This document shows positions 52,726 through 62,300 of a stretch of DNA of 64,000 nucleotides, piece by piece. The first letter of the stretch is position 1. Each line of letters begins with the position of its first letter. This DNA is from G963663495 sp963663495. GTDB lineage: Bacteria; Bacteroidota; Rhodothermia; Rhodothermales; Bin80. The notes beneath the pieces are model-generated. The model was given only the letters and a program-made list of their open reading frames with translations. It was not told the origin of the DNA and did no database searches. Made by a program: the position numbers and the translations under genes. The stretch spans positions 2,356,001 through 2,420,000 of the forward strand of contig OY760427.1 of NCBI GenBank assembly GCA_963663495.1, read 5' to 3'.

Positions 52726-54261
52726 ATGGGATCCTGTGCGACGCTCAAACGTTCAGAAACCCCAATACCCATTCACCCTGTAACACACCCGATGCAAGAT
52801 CCCAAATCCAACCTTCTGTTCGCTTGCCAGTTCAATAAATCCGTTAAAGTTGTACGCTCCAAGACCGATAATCTAACATCGGATGCCGGCGTCATTCCTA
52901 TGCGCCTGCTCATGGTGATCAGCACCTTGGCATGCCGACTCGCTTCCGTGCTTAAGGACAATCGGTCCCAAGCTCGGATTACGCATAGCCTAGAGGAGTT
53001 AGTGCGGCAGTACCTGCTGCAACATGTGCAGGGGTGGGGACGTCAGTCAGATGCGGACAAGCTTCGAAGGGACCCCGCCATGCGCGTGGCCACTTCTTCC
53101 AAAAGGGGTATGAGGGCATTACAGGACGCTAGGTCCCTGGCATCCCAGCCAACCATGTCTCGCTTCGTGCACATGTTGGCCGGGAAAAAGAATTTCAAGA
53201 AGTTGCGCCTTTTTGCAGAGACATTCGCCATGGAGCACCTGCTGCAGCGTGGTGGCGGGAAGCGCCGCCCCGAGGTGGTCTTTGATGTGGACGGTGTACC
53301 GGTAGATACGCATGGCAAGCAGCAGGGCAGCAAGTGGAACGTGTATTATAAGCGCACCATCTTTCTGCCCCTTATCGCCATATGCGGTGAGTCGGGCGAC
53401 ATGTTGGGGGCGGAATTGCGAGGGGGCACGCAGAATGTGGTGAAGGACTGCTACGGTTTCATTCGACGCATTGGGCTGGCATTGCGTGAACATGTGGCCG
53501 ACAAGGTCATTGTCCGATTGGACGCAGGCTTCAACAGTGGAGAGTTATGTGATAAGCTGGAGAACGACCGTATCGGCTACGTGATGCGTCTGAAAGGAAA
53601 CGATGTGATTGACGGGCTTGCGGCGCCTCATTTGGAGGGTGATCAGCCGTCGGACGAATGCTACCACGAACTGCGCTACCGTGCAAAGTGCTGGTCCGTA
53701 GAGCGTCGTGTGGTGCTCGTGGTTGATCCGGTGCCGGGAGAGCTTTTTCCGCGGCATTTCTATCTGATCACCGATCTGGATGTAGAAGCCTATCCGGCAG
53801 AGCAGCTTGTGAATCTGTACAGGAAGAGAGGAAAGGCGGAAAAGCACTTCGGGGAGCTGAATGCGGCTTGCTCCATGGCGCTGTCGTCGGTTCTCCGTCC
53901 GAAGACACACTATAAGGGCCGACCTGTAGTGCGGGTGCCTGATGAGTCGGAGCAGGATGAGTCGGAACAGGATGAGTCGGAACAGGATGCCGAGATCCGA
54001 GCCGAGAACGAGGTCCTGCTACAGGTATACCTTCTAACGTATCAGCTCATGCATGTGGGGCGCTGCCTTATGCGGGAGCCTGACGAATCCCAGATAAGTC
54101 TGAGCACCTATCGCGAGCGTGTACTCAAGGTGGGGGCCCGCTTCGTACAACACGCGCGCAACATCGTTATCCACATTGCCGCCAGCGCAGATGCTGCATG
54201 GGAGCAATTTTGGCGACGTTATTGTCAACTCACATGGATCACGCTTCCCATGAAGAGCTAG
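52726..54261 (+). CDS. IS1380-family transposase
   Basis: A 511-residue DDE transposase. The conserved part starts at PKSNLLFACQFNKSVKVV, so ATG 52792 is an alternative start. Motifs: RDPAMRVATSSKRG, a first Asp in VVFDVDGVPVDTHGKQQGSK, a second in VIVRLDAGFNSGEL, and the glutamate block NLYRKRGKAEKHFGELNAA. Near residue 410 is an in-frame triple repeat DESEQ. The gene is complete. The copies at 41073 and 61028 are truncated, so this is the only candidate active IS1380 copy here. Confidence 0.9.
   Translation: MGSCATLKRSETPIPIHPVTHPMQDPKSNLLFACQFNKSVKVVRSKTDNLTSDAGVIPMRLLMVISTLACRLASVLKDNRSQARITHSLEELVRQYLLQHVQGWGRQSDADKLRRDPAMRVATSSKRGMRALQDARSLASQPTMSRFVHMLAGKKNFKKLRLFAETFAMEHLLQRGGGKRRPEVVFDVDGVPVDTHGKQQGSKWNVYYKRTIFLPLIAICGESGDMLGAELRGGTQNVVKDCYGFIRRIGLALREHVADKVIVRLDAGFNSGELCDKLENDRIGYVMRLKGNDVIDGLAAPHLEGDQPSDECYHELRYRAKCWSVERRVVLVVDPVPGELFPRHFYLITDLDVEAYPAEQLVNLYRKRGKAEKHFGELNAACSMALSSVLRPKTHYKGRPVVRVPDESEQDESEQDESEQDAEIRAENEVLLQVYLLTYQLMHVGRCLMREPDESQISLSTYRERVLKVGARFVQHARNIVIHIAASADAAWEQFWRRYCQLTWITLPMKS
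53941..53985 (+). repeat. Three 15-bp tandem repeats in the IS1380 transposase gene
   Basis: GATGAGTCGGARCAG is repeated three times in frame, encoding DESEQ three times. It lies between the glutamate block and the C-terminal helices, probably in a flexible linker. Confidence 0.9.
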
Positions 54262-55375
54262 CTAAGTCATATTTGCGCCTGCGCTTCGACACCGCAGGCG
54301 CCCAACGCGGAAAGCGGAAAGAGAAGGTAGGCAGAGGTGTGTCTACCCGACAGACGTCTTCCCAAAATCTCGGTAATGTGACCGCTGTCGTGTCGGGAAA
54401 AGGGCCTAAACTGGTGTTTTCAGCCCCTCTCATGGTCGTCCCTACGCGTGAACAACGCACAATCGGTCCTGCAGGTACCGAAACAGCACTTTTAGACCCG
54501 AACAGGGTACGACATGAATATTGCAGGCTTAACAGCGCCCGACCAGCCCGTCGGCGATGTGTCCGAGACCCGGCGTCGGCTGCCGCCAATACAGCGGCGG
54601 TGCACCGCCGCAGGCACTCCGGGAAACCCGTTCAGACGGGCCTTCCGAAGCGCAGCCAACGGTCGGAGGGTGGCCAGCGATGCCGAGCCATCCATATACC
54701 CCCGAAACCGAAGTGGCGACTGGTCCCGCCAGAGTCCCTGTCGAGGGGCACGGGCACCGGTTCCGCCGTGGAGTGGATCAACCTGACTATGTGCGTCTCC
54801 TCCGCTGTTTAGCCTCGTTTGACAGTGTCTCCCTTCACCCTTCGGTGACCCGAAGGGCAACATCCTACGGATTCCATCCCCAATGGGATTCAGTCCATCC
54901 GTCAGGGACGAAGGCCTCCAAAGCCGATCCGCGCCCATCTCAGGGGTCGTCCCCAGGGTCTGGATCGGCGGCTTTATCACGAATTTCGTCGGGGACGGTG
55001 CGGTGGCGTCCCCGAGGGAGGTGCTGACCCTCGTATTGAACTGGTGCTTCGGCGTCTCCATGCTTGGACGCTGAAGGGCTACTTGCAGGCGAGTCAACTC
55101 GTAGAGAATCGCCTATTGTCCGATAACGTACAGTAGCCGAGGGACGCCGCTGCCAGCGGCGTATCGAACGCCCCCCACAGGGAGCACAGGCACCTGTGCC
55201 TCGGATCAACAAAACTGGACTGCGAATGGGCTTGTATTGGCCGTGTGCTCCCCCGGACGACGGAATACTCTCGATTGACGGCGATCTAGAAAATGCATAC
55301 ACTCAGGTACTGGATATAGACCTTTTTTATGTCCCATCGATTCTACGCTCGCGTTTCCCGAACCTCCCAAGCCCC
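54262..55375. other. GC-rich structured stretch without a recognised gene
   Basis: About 1.1 kb between the IS1380 transposase and hsdM. It contains a 9-bp-stem hairpin (54275-54301, GCGCCTGCG/CGCAGGCGC) that may end the transposase transcript, an 18-bp perfect palindrome GCGGCGGTGCACCGCCGC (54594-54611), and further inverted repeats near 55147-55165 and 55185-55200. Open frames on both strands lack family resemblance. The composition already resembles the GC-rich hsdM/abiE genes that follow. A structured RNA or decayed intron is possible but no consensus was found. Confidence 0.4.
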
Positions 55376-57530
55376 ATGGACCGCCGCCAAATCGTCAGCT
55401 TCATCTGGGGCATCGCCGACCTCATCCGCGACACCTTCAAGCGTGGCAAGTACCCCGATGTGATCCTGCCCTTTACTGTGCTGCGCCGCCTTGACTGCGT
55501 GATGGAACCCACGAAGGAGCCGGTTCTGGAGCGCCATGCCCAACTGAAGGGCAAGCTCGCCGATCCGCATCGCCAGCTTTGCAGGGCCTCTGGGTTCACG
55601 TTTTACAATGTCTCCCGTTACGACTTCGCCCGACTCCTGACCGACCCTCCGAGTCTGGCGGCCAATCTGGAAGCCTACATCGCCGGATTCAGCCGCAACA
55701 TGGCAGAGGTGCTCCACTCCTTCCGTTTCAACGATGCGATCCGGGTCCTCGACCAAGGGCGGCTCCTGTATCAGGTCGTCCAGCGGTTCGGCGACATCGA
55801 CCTGCATCGGGAAAGGTCGACAACGCGACCATGGGAACGGTGTTCGAGGAGTTGATCCGCAATTTCAACGAGTCGCTCAACGAGAACCCCGGCGATCACT
55901 TCACGCCCCGCGATGTCGTGCACCTCATGGTCGATCTCATGCTGGCGGGCGACGAGGACCACATCGCCCGAAAGGGGGCGGTCCACACGATCTACGACCC
56001 GTGTTGCGGCTCCGGTCGAATGCTGATGATCGAGCGCGACCACATCACCAAGGGGCACATCATCGACGGCAGCGTCGCCCAGAGGGCGATCAACCAAGCG
56101 GCGGAGATCCACCTCTTCGGACAGGAGACCAACCCCGAGACTTGGGCCATCGCGCAATCGGATCTCTACATCAAGGATCCAAAGGGCCGCGACGCGGAGA
56201 ACATCAAGCGGGGGAGCGTACTCCGCGAGCATCATGACGCCGATTCGACTATCTGATCACCAACCCTCCATACGGCAAGGACTGGTTGGTGGACCGGGAA
56301 GCCGTAATGGCCGAGCACGAGCGCGGTTCGGCGGGACGCTTCGGGCCGGGGCTGCCCCGCATCAACGACGGCCAGCTTCTCTTTCTCCTCCACTTGCTTT
56401 CGCGAATGAAGGGCCCAAGGGGCGCGTCGGGACCGGGAGTGTCGCGGGTTGCCATCATCATGAACGGGTCACCGCTGTTCAGCGGAGGTGCTGGCGGAGG
56501 CGAGAGCGAAATCCGTCGTCACGTGTTGGAAAACGACCTGCTTGAGGCAATCATCACCCTTCTGGAACAGCTCTTCTACAACACGGGGATCGCGACCTAC
56601 GTCTGGCTGCTCACCAATCGTAAGATACCGGAGCGACAGGGCGCGGTGCAGCTGATCGACGCGACCTCGTATTGGGTTTCCATGCGGCACAGCCTTGGCG
56701 ACAAGCGGCGCGAGATTCCGCACGAAGAGTCGGCAGATATCCTTCGGATTCTCGCCGAGGGCAGGGACGATGCGAAGAAGTCCGTCATGGGCGACAAACA
56801 GCCCGAAGATTTCATCGTCAGCCGGATACTTCCGACGACGATGTTCGGATACCGCAAGGTGACGGTCGAGCGGCCGTTGCGCCTCAACTTCCAAGCCAGC
56901 CCGGAGCGCATCGCTAGACTGGACGATCCGGCGGCGTTCCGAAAACTCGCGGTGTCGCGGAAGAGGGGTGCGGCGGGCAATGAGGCGAGGCGAGGAGGAC
57001 GGGAGCTTCAGGGAGCTATTCGCTCCATGCTTTCCGAGATGCCGGACACGCTCTACAAGGACGGTGATTCCTTCCGCAGCGACCTAGCTCGCGCCACAGA
57101 GAAGGCCCGGATCAAGTTGCGGATGCCGGTTGTGAGGACGGTCGTCCAGGCGCTCTCCGAGAAGGACGAGACGGCCGAAGTATTTCTTGACCGTAAGGGC
57201 ATCCCCGTGGCCGACTCGAAACTGCGCGATCACGAGCGCGTCCCACTCGGCGCCGACCCCGTGGACGACCGCGGTGTTCCGGCCAGCGTTCAAGAGTTCT
57301 TCGACCGCCAAGTGCGCCCGTATCGGCCCGATGCGTGGATCAACGAAGAGCAGGTGGACAAGAAAGACGGATACGTGGGGACCGTGGGCTATGAGATCAA
57401 TTTCAACCGATACTTCTACCGATTCCGTCCTCCACGTGCACTGGAGGAGGTTGAGCGAGACATCGTTGCGCTCACCAACGGAATCGTCGATGTGCTGATG
57501 GGACTGACCGCAACAGAGGAGATGTCATGA
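55376..57530 (+). pseudogene. hsdM: Type I restriction-modification methyltransferase subunit with two frameshifts
   Basis: The frame from ATG 55376 gives the N-terminal HsdM helices (IVSFIWGIADLIRDTFKRGK, VILPFTVLRRLD). It shifts near 55818 into VDNATMGTVFEELIRNFNE and HFTPRDVVHLMVDLML, with SAM motif I in YDPCCGSGRML. It shifts again near 56235 into FDYLITNPPYGKDW (motif IV), after which the frame is open to the stop. Both shifts are equivalent to a lost base. With two corrections the protein would be about 718 residues. No HsdS or HsdR gene is in the window. The stop overlaps the abiEi start (ATGA), so M and AbiE formed one operon. Base composition is clearly more GC-rich than the host block, suggesting transfer. 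Assembly error is possible. Confidence 0.88.
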
Positions 57531-58100
57531 ATCCCGAGCCCGCGCGCCGGCTTCTGAGCGAATCAGAGCTCGGATCCTGTTTCCGTCCACGGGACGCCGA
57601 GGAAGCCGGGATAAACTACCATCAACTGTGTCGGCTCGAAGAGGCGGGCATCGTCGAGCGCGAACGACGCGGCCTGTACCGGCGGACGGACGTCAACCCC
57701 ACCCGCTTCAGCGACCTCGCGGCGGTCTGCGCACAGGTCCCCGATGCCGTCGTCTGTCTGCTGACGGCACTGACCGTGCACGAAATCGGAACGCAACTGC
57801 CCAACCGCATCTGGATTGCCATCCCGCAGCACAGAAGGACGCCGGTCCTGGCCCGCGCCGGCCTTGAGATTGTGCGATTCTCGGGACTGCCCCTACGGTA
57901 CGGGGTAGTGGATGCCGACTTCGAAGGGGTGTCCGCCCAAATCACCAACCCGGCGCGCACCGTGGTGGACTGTTTCCGCTTTCGCAACCGGATCGGGGTC
58001 CACATCGGGTACGAAGCCCTAGACGATGTCCTGGCGCACTGCGGCCGTATGCCGTGCCAAGTCACTCATCGAGCCGATCCTCGATGCAAGGGCATACTAA
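57527..58100 (+). pseudogene. AbiEi-like antitoxin, frameshifted near the C-terminus
   Basis: The ATG overlaps the hsdM stop. The N-terminal winged-helix part (CFRPRDAEEAGINYHQLCRL, EEAGIVERERRGLYRR) and the second domain (VCLLTALTVHEIG, ITNPARTVVDCFRFR) fit the AbiEi family, which represses its operon and blocks AbiEii. At about 58050 the frame slips by one base. The natural end, AKSLIEPILDARAY, is in another frame and stops at TAA 58098-58100, overlapping the abiEii ATG. The frame as read ends at 58126 with the first codons of abiEii. Confidence 0.82.
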
Positions 58101-58218
58101 TGTCGGCCCCAGGAGAACGAAAATAGCCAGCATCGGTGCACGCCCGTCTCCGCCAGTTGAGTCCGCGGGGCGAGGACGTGAACCGAATCCTACAACGGTT
58201 CGCGACGGAACGCTTTCT
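58100..58218 (+). pseudogene. AbiEii-like nucleotidyltransferase toxin, N-terminal fragment
   Basis: The start ATG at 58100 overlaps the antitoxin stop as TAATG. Reading gives MSAPGERK, then TAG (58124-58126), then PASVHARLRQLSPRGEDVNR and ILQRFATERFL, a typical AbiEii N-terminus. So a nonsense codon precedes the insertion of IS1634-c at 58219. The rest follows at 60573. Confidence 0.82.
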
Positions 58219-60568
58219 CCTAACTTCGCCATCCGGTCAGGGGAAAACGCTGAGTTCCGTCTCCAATTCTCTCGTTTTTCCCTCCTAATAGCGCTATTTC
58301 GGCTAAATTCGGCGTTTTTCGACCTTTTTTAGCCGACTTTTTCGGAAAAGGTAATGTAGTGCTATAGAGGTGTGGAAGGGAACCTCCCCCCAACCACCCC
58401 GGTACCTTACCCCGTACCAATTCCACACTCCGATCATGTTTATCCGAAACCGACCCTACAAACGTAAAGACGTTAAGAAATGCAACAGCTTGGCCCTCAT
58501 CGAATCCTATCGCAAAGACGGTACCTCCAAACACCGTACCCTCCTTAATCTCGGCCCGAACTTCAACATCCCCCGCAGTCTGTGGGGGGAGCTGACCCAC
58601 TGTGTTACTGCCCGACTCAAAGGGAAAGCCATCCTCCCTTTCCAGAATGATGAAGCCTTTCTCAAAGCGGTCGACGACATCGTTGCACATCTCGAAAGCA
58701 AGGGCTACGACATCCATCGCACATCCCATCAGCAACACCTCATCGATCCAGAGAAAACAACCCATCCCGATTCCCGGACCGTCGGCGGAGAACGACTGAT
58801 CCTTCAGACATTGGAACAGCTCGGACTGGCTGTACTGCTACGTTCGCTCAACTTCTGCGAGAAACACGTCAAGCTCTGCTGTGCGCTGATCGTCGGACGT
58901 ATGCTCCACCCGGGCAGTGAACGAGAAACGCATAAATGGCTGTGTAAAACCTCCAGTGTTCTGCAGCTTCTGGATTTGGAACCCCCGAGTCTCAACACCC
59001 TCTATCGTTGCACGGATCTGATCCATAAGCATATGGATCAGATCATGGAGAAACTCTTTGGCATTACCAAAGCGGTATTGCAGTTTGAAGAAACGATCGT
59101 CTTTTATGATTTAACCAATACCTATTACCACGGCAAGAAGAAAGGGAAGTTGTTGTCGCATGGGCGCAGCAAGGAAAAGCGCAGTGATTGTCCGTTGGTT
59201 ACGCTGGCGCTCACCCTGGATGGTTCGGGGTTCCCCCGCAATGTGCAGATCCTGCCGGGCAATGCAGGGGAACCGGCGACGCTCAAAGAGGCGATTGAGA
59301 AACTAAACGGCGCTACGCCCACAGTGATTATGGACTCCGGCATTGCGACGGAGCAGAATCTGCAGTACCTGAAAGAACAGGGACTGAACTGGATCACCGT
59401 GGAGCGTTCCAAAGCCCCTCCAGTCCCCGAAAACAAGCCGGATCAACAGTTTACGACCGCAGGGGGAGTCAAGATCAAAGCCTGGAAGGTCACCAAAGAG
59501 GAAAAAGATGTTGAAGATGTTGAAGAGGAAAAAGACGTTGAAGACAATGCGGAACTGCGCGTGTTTGTGCACAGTGAGGCCAAGCAGGCGAAGGAGGATC
59601 AGATCCTTGAAACCCAATGCAAGAAGTTTGTGAAGGCGCTCACTACACTACATGAGGGGCTCTCGAAACCCGGGTACTTGAAGAACTATGAAAAGGTCAC
59701 GATAAAGGTTGGTCGTCTGAAGGAAAAGTACAAGAAGGTCTCACACCTGTATGAGGTAGAGGTCAGCAAAAAGGAGGGCACCAAGCATGCAGAATCCGTT
59801 ACGGTGACCCGGCGTGCGTCGCATGCGCGTCGCACCCAGGCCAGCGGAGGGTATGTGCTTCGGACCAGTCATACCGGATGGTCGGTGGAAACGGTTGCAC
59901 GAACCTACTGGCGACTTACAGAGATTGAGCGCACATTCAGAGTCATGAAATCGGACCTCGGTCTACGGCCCATCTACCACAGCAGAGATGACCGCATTGA
60001 AGGGCATCTGTTCATCACGGTACTGGCTTATCATGCTGCCCATCTGGTTCGCACCAGACTCAAGGAACACGGGATCCATGATAGTTGGGCGACGATCCGA
60101 GACAGGTTGAACAGGATTCGTCGGATTACGACCAAGATGGTTAAGAACCAATATCGGTACCTGATCACGGAGGTGGATCAGGATCTGCCTCCGAGTATGG
60201 TACAGTTCTTTGCGGTACTGGGATACGTGTATGATCCGGATGCGACCCGCACCGTGACCGAGCATGTGGAGGAAGCGAGTGCACCGGTGAGCCAGAAGCC
60301 TCCAGACTCATGACGTATGGTCCCTTCACAACGGTTGAGATAGCGTACTCCAGATGGAGCCACCAGAGCTACGTCCGATGGAAACGATCCGAGATAGATC
60401 GCAGCGAAACAGGCGGCAAAACACCAGGTAATCAGGGATTCAGACCACCCTAAACCAACTTCAACCGATCCGGTAAATCTCACCATCCATTGCTCCTGAA
60501 AAAACGGTCCAAATATGGCCACGGGAGAATTCCGTAGGTTTGTAGCACTACGAAATGGCGAAGTTAGG
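58219..60568 (+). mobile_element. IS1634-family element c (2350 bp), complete
   Basis: Ends CCTAACTTCGCCAT at 58219 and the inverse at 60568. The 4-bp duplication TTCT is at 58215-58218 and 60569-60572. Removing the element restores GAACGCTTTCTGTTCCGG, which reads ERFLFR in the AbiEii frame. The right noncoding end (60314-60568) holds no gene. Confidence 0.94.
58436..60313 (+). CDS. IS1634-family transposase
   Basis: A complete 625-residue transposase, almost identical to the protein at 43840-45717 (for example KDVKKCNSLAL against KDGKKYNSFAL). The catalytic motifs VFYDLTNTYYHG, VIMDSGIATEQN and LTEIERTFRVMKSD are present. The linker reads EEKDVEDVEEEKDVEDN. It may be active. Confidence 0.92.
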   Translation: MFIRNRPYKRKDVKKCNSLALIESYRKDGTSKHRTLLNLGPNFNIPRSLWGELTHCVTARLKGKAILPFQNDEAFLKAVDDIVAHLESKGYDIHRTSHQQHLIDPEKTTHPDSRTVGGERLILQTLEQLGLAVLLRSLNFCEKHVKLCCALIVGRMLHPGSERETHKWLCKTSSVLQLLDLEPPSLNTLYRCTDLIHKHMDQIMEKLFGITKAVLQFEETIVFYDLTNTYYHGKKKGKLLSHGRSKEKRSDCPLVTLALTLDGSGFPRNVQILPGNAGEPATLKEAIEKLNGATPTVIMDSGIATEQNLQYLKEQGLNWITVERSKAPPVPENKPDQQFTTAGGVKIKAWKVTKEEKDVEDVEEEKDVEDNAELRVFVHSEAKQAKEDQILETQCKKFVKALTTLHEGLSKPGYLKNYEKVTIKVGRLKEKYKKVSHLYEVEVSKKEGTKHAESVTVTRRASHARRTQASGGYVLRTSHTGWSVETVARTYWRLTEIERTFRVMKSDLGLRPIYHSRDDRIEGHLFITVLAYHAAHLVRTRLKEHGIHDSWATIRDRLNRIRRITTKMVKNQYRYLITEVDQDLPPSMVQFFAVLGYVYDPDATRTVTEHVEEASAPVSQKPPDS

Positions 60569-60572
60569 TTCT

Positions 60573-61027
60573 GTTCCGGCTGGGAGCGTCACCGGTCGCC
60601 GACCGGTTCATTCTCAAGGGAGCGTCGCTCTTCCTCGTCTGGAGCGGCGATGTATACTGCGGCACCCAAGACATAGACCTGCTTGCCGAGGGCGCGAATA
60701 GGCAAGACGCGATCCGCCGAGCACTCGACATCATTTGCACGATTCCCTGCCCAGAGGACGGCGTCGCATTCGACCCGTCGCTCACCAGAATTCGGCGTAT
60801 CCCGGTCGATGGCGGACGAGCCACAAGGTTTCGTGTGGAGGGTATGCTGGGGAGCATCAGACTTCCGCTACAGGTGGACATTGGCGTCGGCGACGCGATC
60901 AATCCGCCGCCCACGCGATCGGCCTATCCGACCCTGCTGGATCAACCGCAACCGGTCGTGTGGGTGTATCCGCGCGAGACACTCATCGCCGATAAGTTCG
61001 CAACCATGGTTGTCCTGGGCCGCCGAA
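60573..61027 (+). pseudogene. AbiEii-like nucleotidyltransferase toxin, middle part
   Basis: Continues the frame begun at 58100: RLGASPVADRFILKGASLFL, then the nucleotidyltransferase motif CGTQDIDLLA, RRIPVDGGRATRFRV, LPLQVDIGVGDAINP and YPRETLIADKFATMVVLG. These are all hallmarks of the AbiEii/AbiGii family. It is cut at 61027 by IS1380-C. The C-terminal half of the toxin is outside or lost. Confidence 0.88.
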
Positions 61028-62300
61028 CCTCCCTTATTCATGAGGGAGTTAAGTGGCGGGGAATCGTCGTTTGATATTATGGTGTAATATGTTGATTATA
61101 AACGGTTTGAATGGGATCCTGTGCGACGCTCAAACGTTCAGAAACCCCAATACCCATTCACCCTGTAACACACCCGATGCAAGATCCCAAATCCAACCTT
61201 CTGTTCGCTTGCCAGTTCAATAAATCCGTCAAAGTTGTACGCTCCAAGACCGATAATCTAACATCGGATGCCGGCGTCATTCCTATGCGCCTGCTCATGG
61301 TGATCAGCACCTTGGCATGCCGACTCGCTTCCGTGCTTAAGGACAATCGGTCCCAAGCTCGGATTACGCATAGCCTTGAGGAGTTAGTGCGGCAGTTACT
61401 GCTGCAACATGTGCAGGGGTGGGGACGTCAGTCAGATGCGGACAAGCTTCGAAGGGACCCCGCCATGCGCGTGGCCACTTCTTCCAAAAGGGGTATGAGG
61501 GCATTACAGGACGATAGGTCCCTGGCATCCCAGCCAACCATGTCTCGCTTCGTGCACATGTTGGCCGGGAAAAAGAATTTCAAGAAGTTGCGCCTTTTTG
61601 TAGAGACATTCGCCATGGAGCACCTGCTGCAGCGTGGTGGCGGGAAGCGCCGCCCCGAGGTGGTCTTTGATGTGGACGGTGTACCGGTAGATACGCATGG
61701 CAAGCAGCAGGGCAGCAAGTGGAACGGATATTACAAGCGCACCATCTTTCTGCCCCTTATCGCCATATGCGGTGAGTCGGGCGACATGTTGGGGGCGGAA
61801 TTGCGAGGGGGCACGCAGAATGTGGTGAAGGACTGCTACGGTTTCATTCGACGCATTGGGCTGGCATTGCGTGAACATGTGGCCGACAAGGTCATTGTCC
61901 GATTGGACGCAGGCTTCAACAGTGGCGAGTTATGTGATAAGCTGGAGAACGACCGTATCGGCTACGTGATGCGTCTGAAAGGGAACGATGTGATTGACGG
62001 GCTTGCGGCGCCTCATTTGGAGGGTGATCAGCCGTCGGACGAATGCTACCACGAACTGCGCTACCGTGCAAAGTGCTGGTCCGTAGAGCGTCGTGTGGTG
62101 CTCGTGGTTGTTCCGGTGCCGGGAGAGCTTTTTCCGCGGCATTTCTATCTGATCACCGATCTGGATGTAGAAGCCTATCCGGCAGAGCAGCTTGTGAATC
62201 TGTACAGGAAGAGAGGAAAGGCGGAAAAGCACTTCGGGGAGCTGAATGCGGCTTGCTCCATGGCGCTGTCGTCGGTTCTCCGTCCGAAGACACACTATAA
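61028..62300 (+). mobile_element. IS1380-type element C, cut by IS1634-d
   Basis: Left border CCTCCCTTATTCATGAGG at 61028, directly in the AbiEii gene. The element is interrupted at 62300 by IS1634-d. Its right part, if still present, lies beyond the window. Confidence 0.85.
61111..62300 (+). pseudogene. IS1380-family transposase, truncated by an insertion
   Basis: Nearly identical to the protein at 52726 over the first 396 codons, including VVFDVDGVPVDTHGKQQ, VIVRLDAGFNSGEL and YRKRGKAEKHFGELNAA. It stops in RPKTHY, just before the DESEQ repeat region, where IS1634-d starts. A few residues of IS1634 origin are added before the stop at 62370. Confidence 0.92.

Larger units (their letters stand above)
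52643..54261 (+). mobile_element. IS1380-type element B; right border not defined
   Basis: The left border CCTCCCTTATTCATAAGG is shared with the copies at 41073 and 61028; it is a nearly perfect hairpin (CTCCCTTAT/ATAAGGGAG). A matching right terminus was not found after the gene, so the end is set at the transposase stop. The true border may lie up to about 200 bp further. Confidence 0.75.

Noticed and set aside
54490..55100. Group II intron or retroelement RNA
   Set aside because: No GUGYG-type 5' end, no domain V consensus and no reverse transcriptase frame were found; kept only as an open question.
55196..55375. N-terminal extension of HsdM by 60 codons
   Set aside because: The added residues do not resemble HsdM N-termini; ATG 55376 directly precedes the conserved helices.
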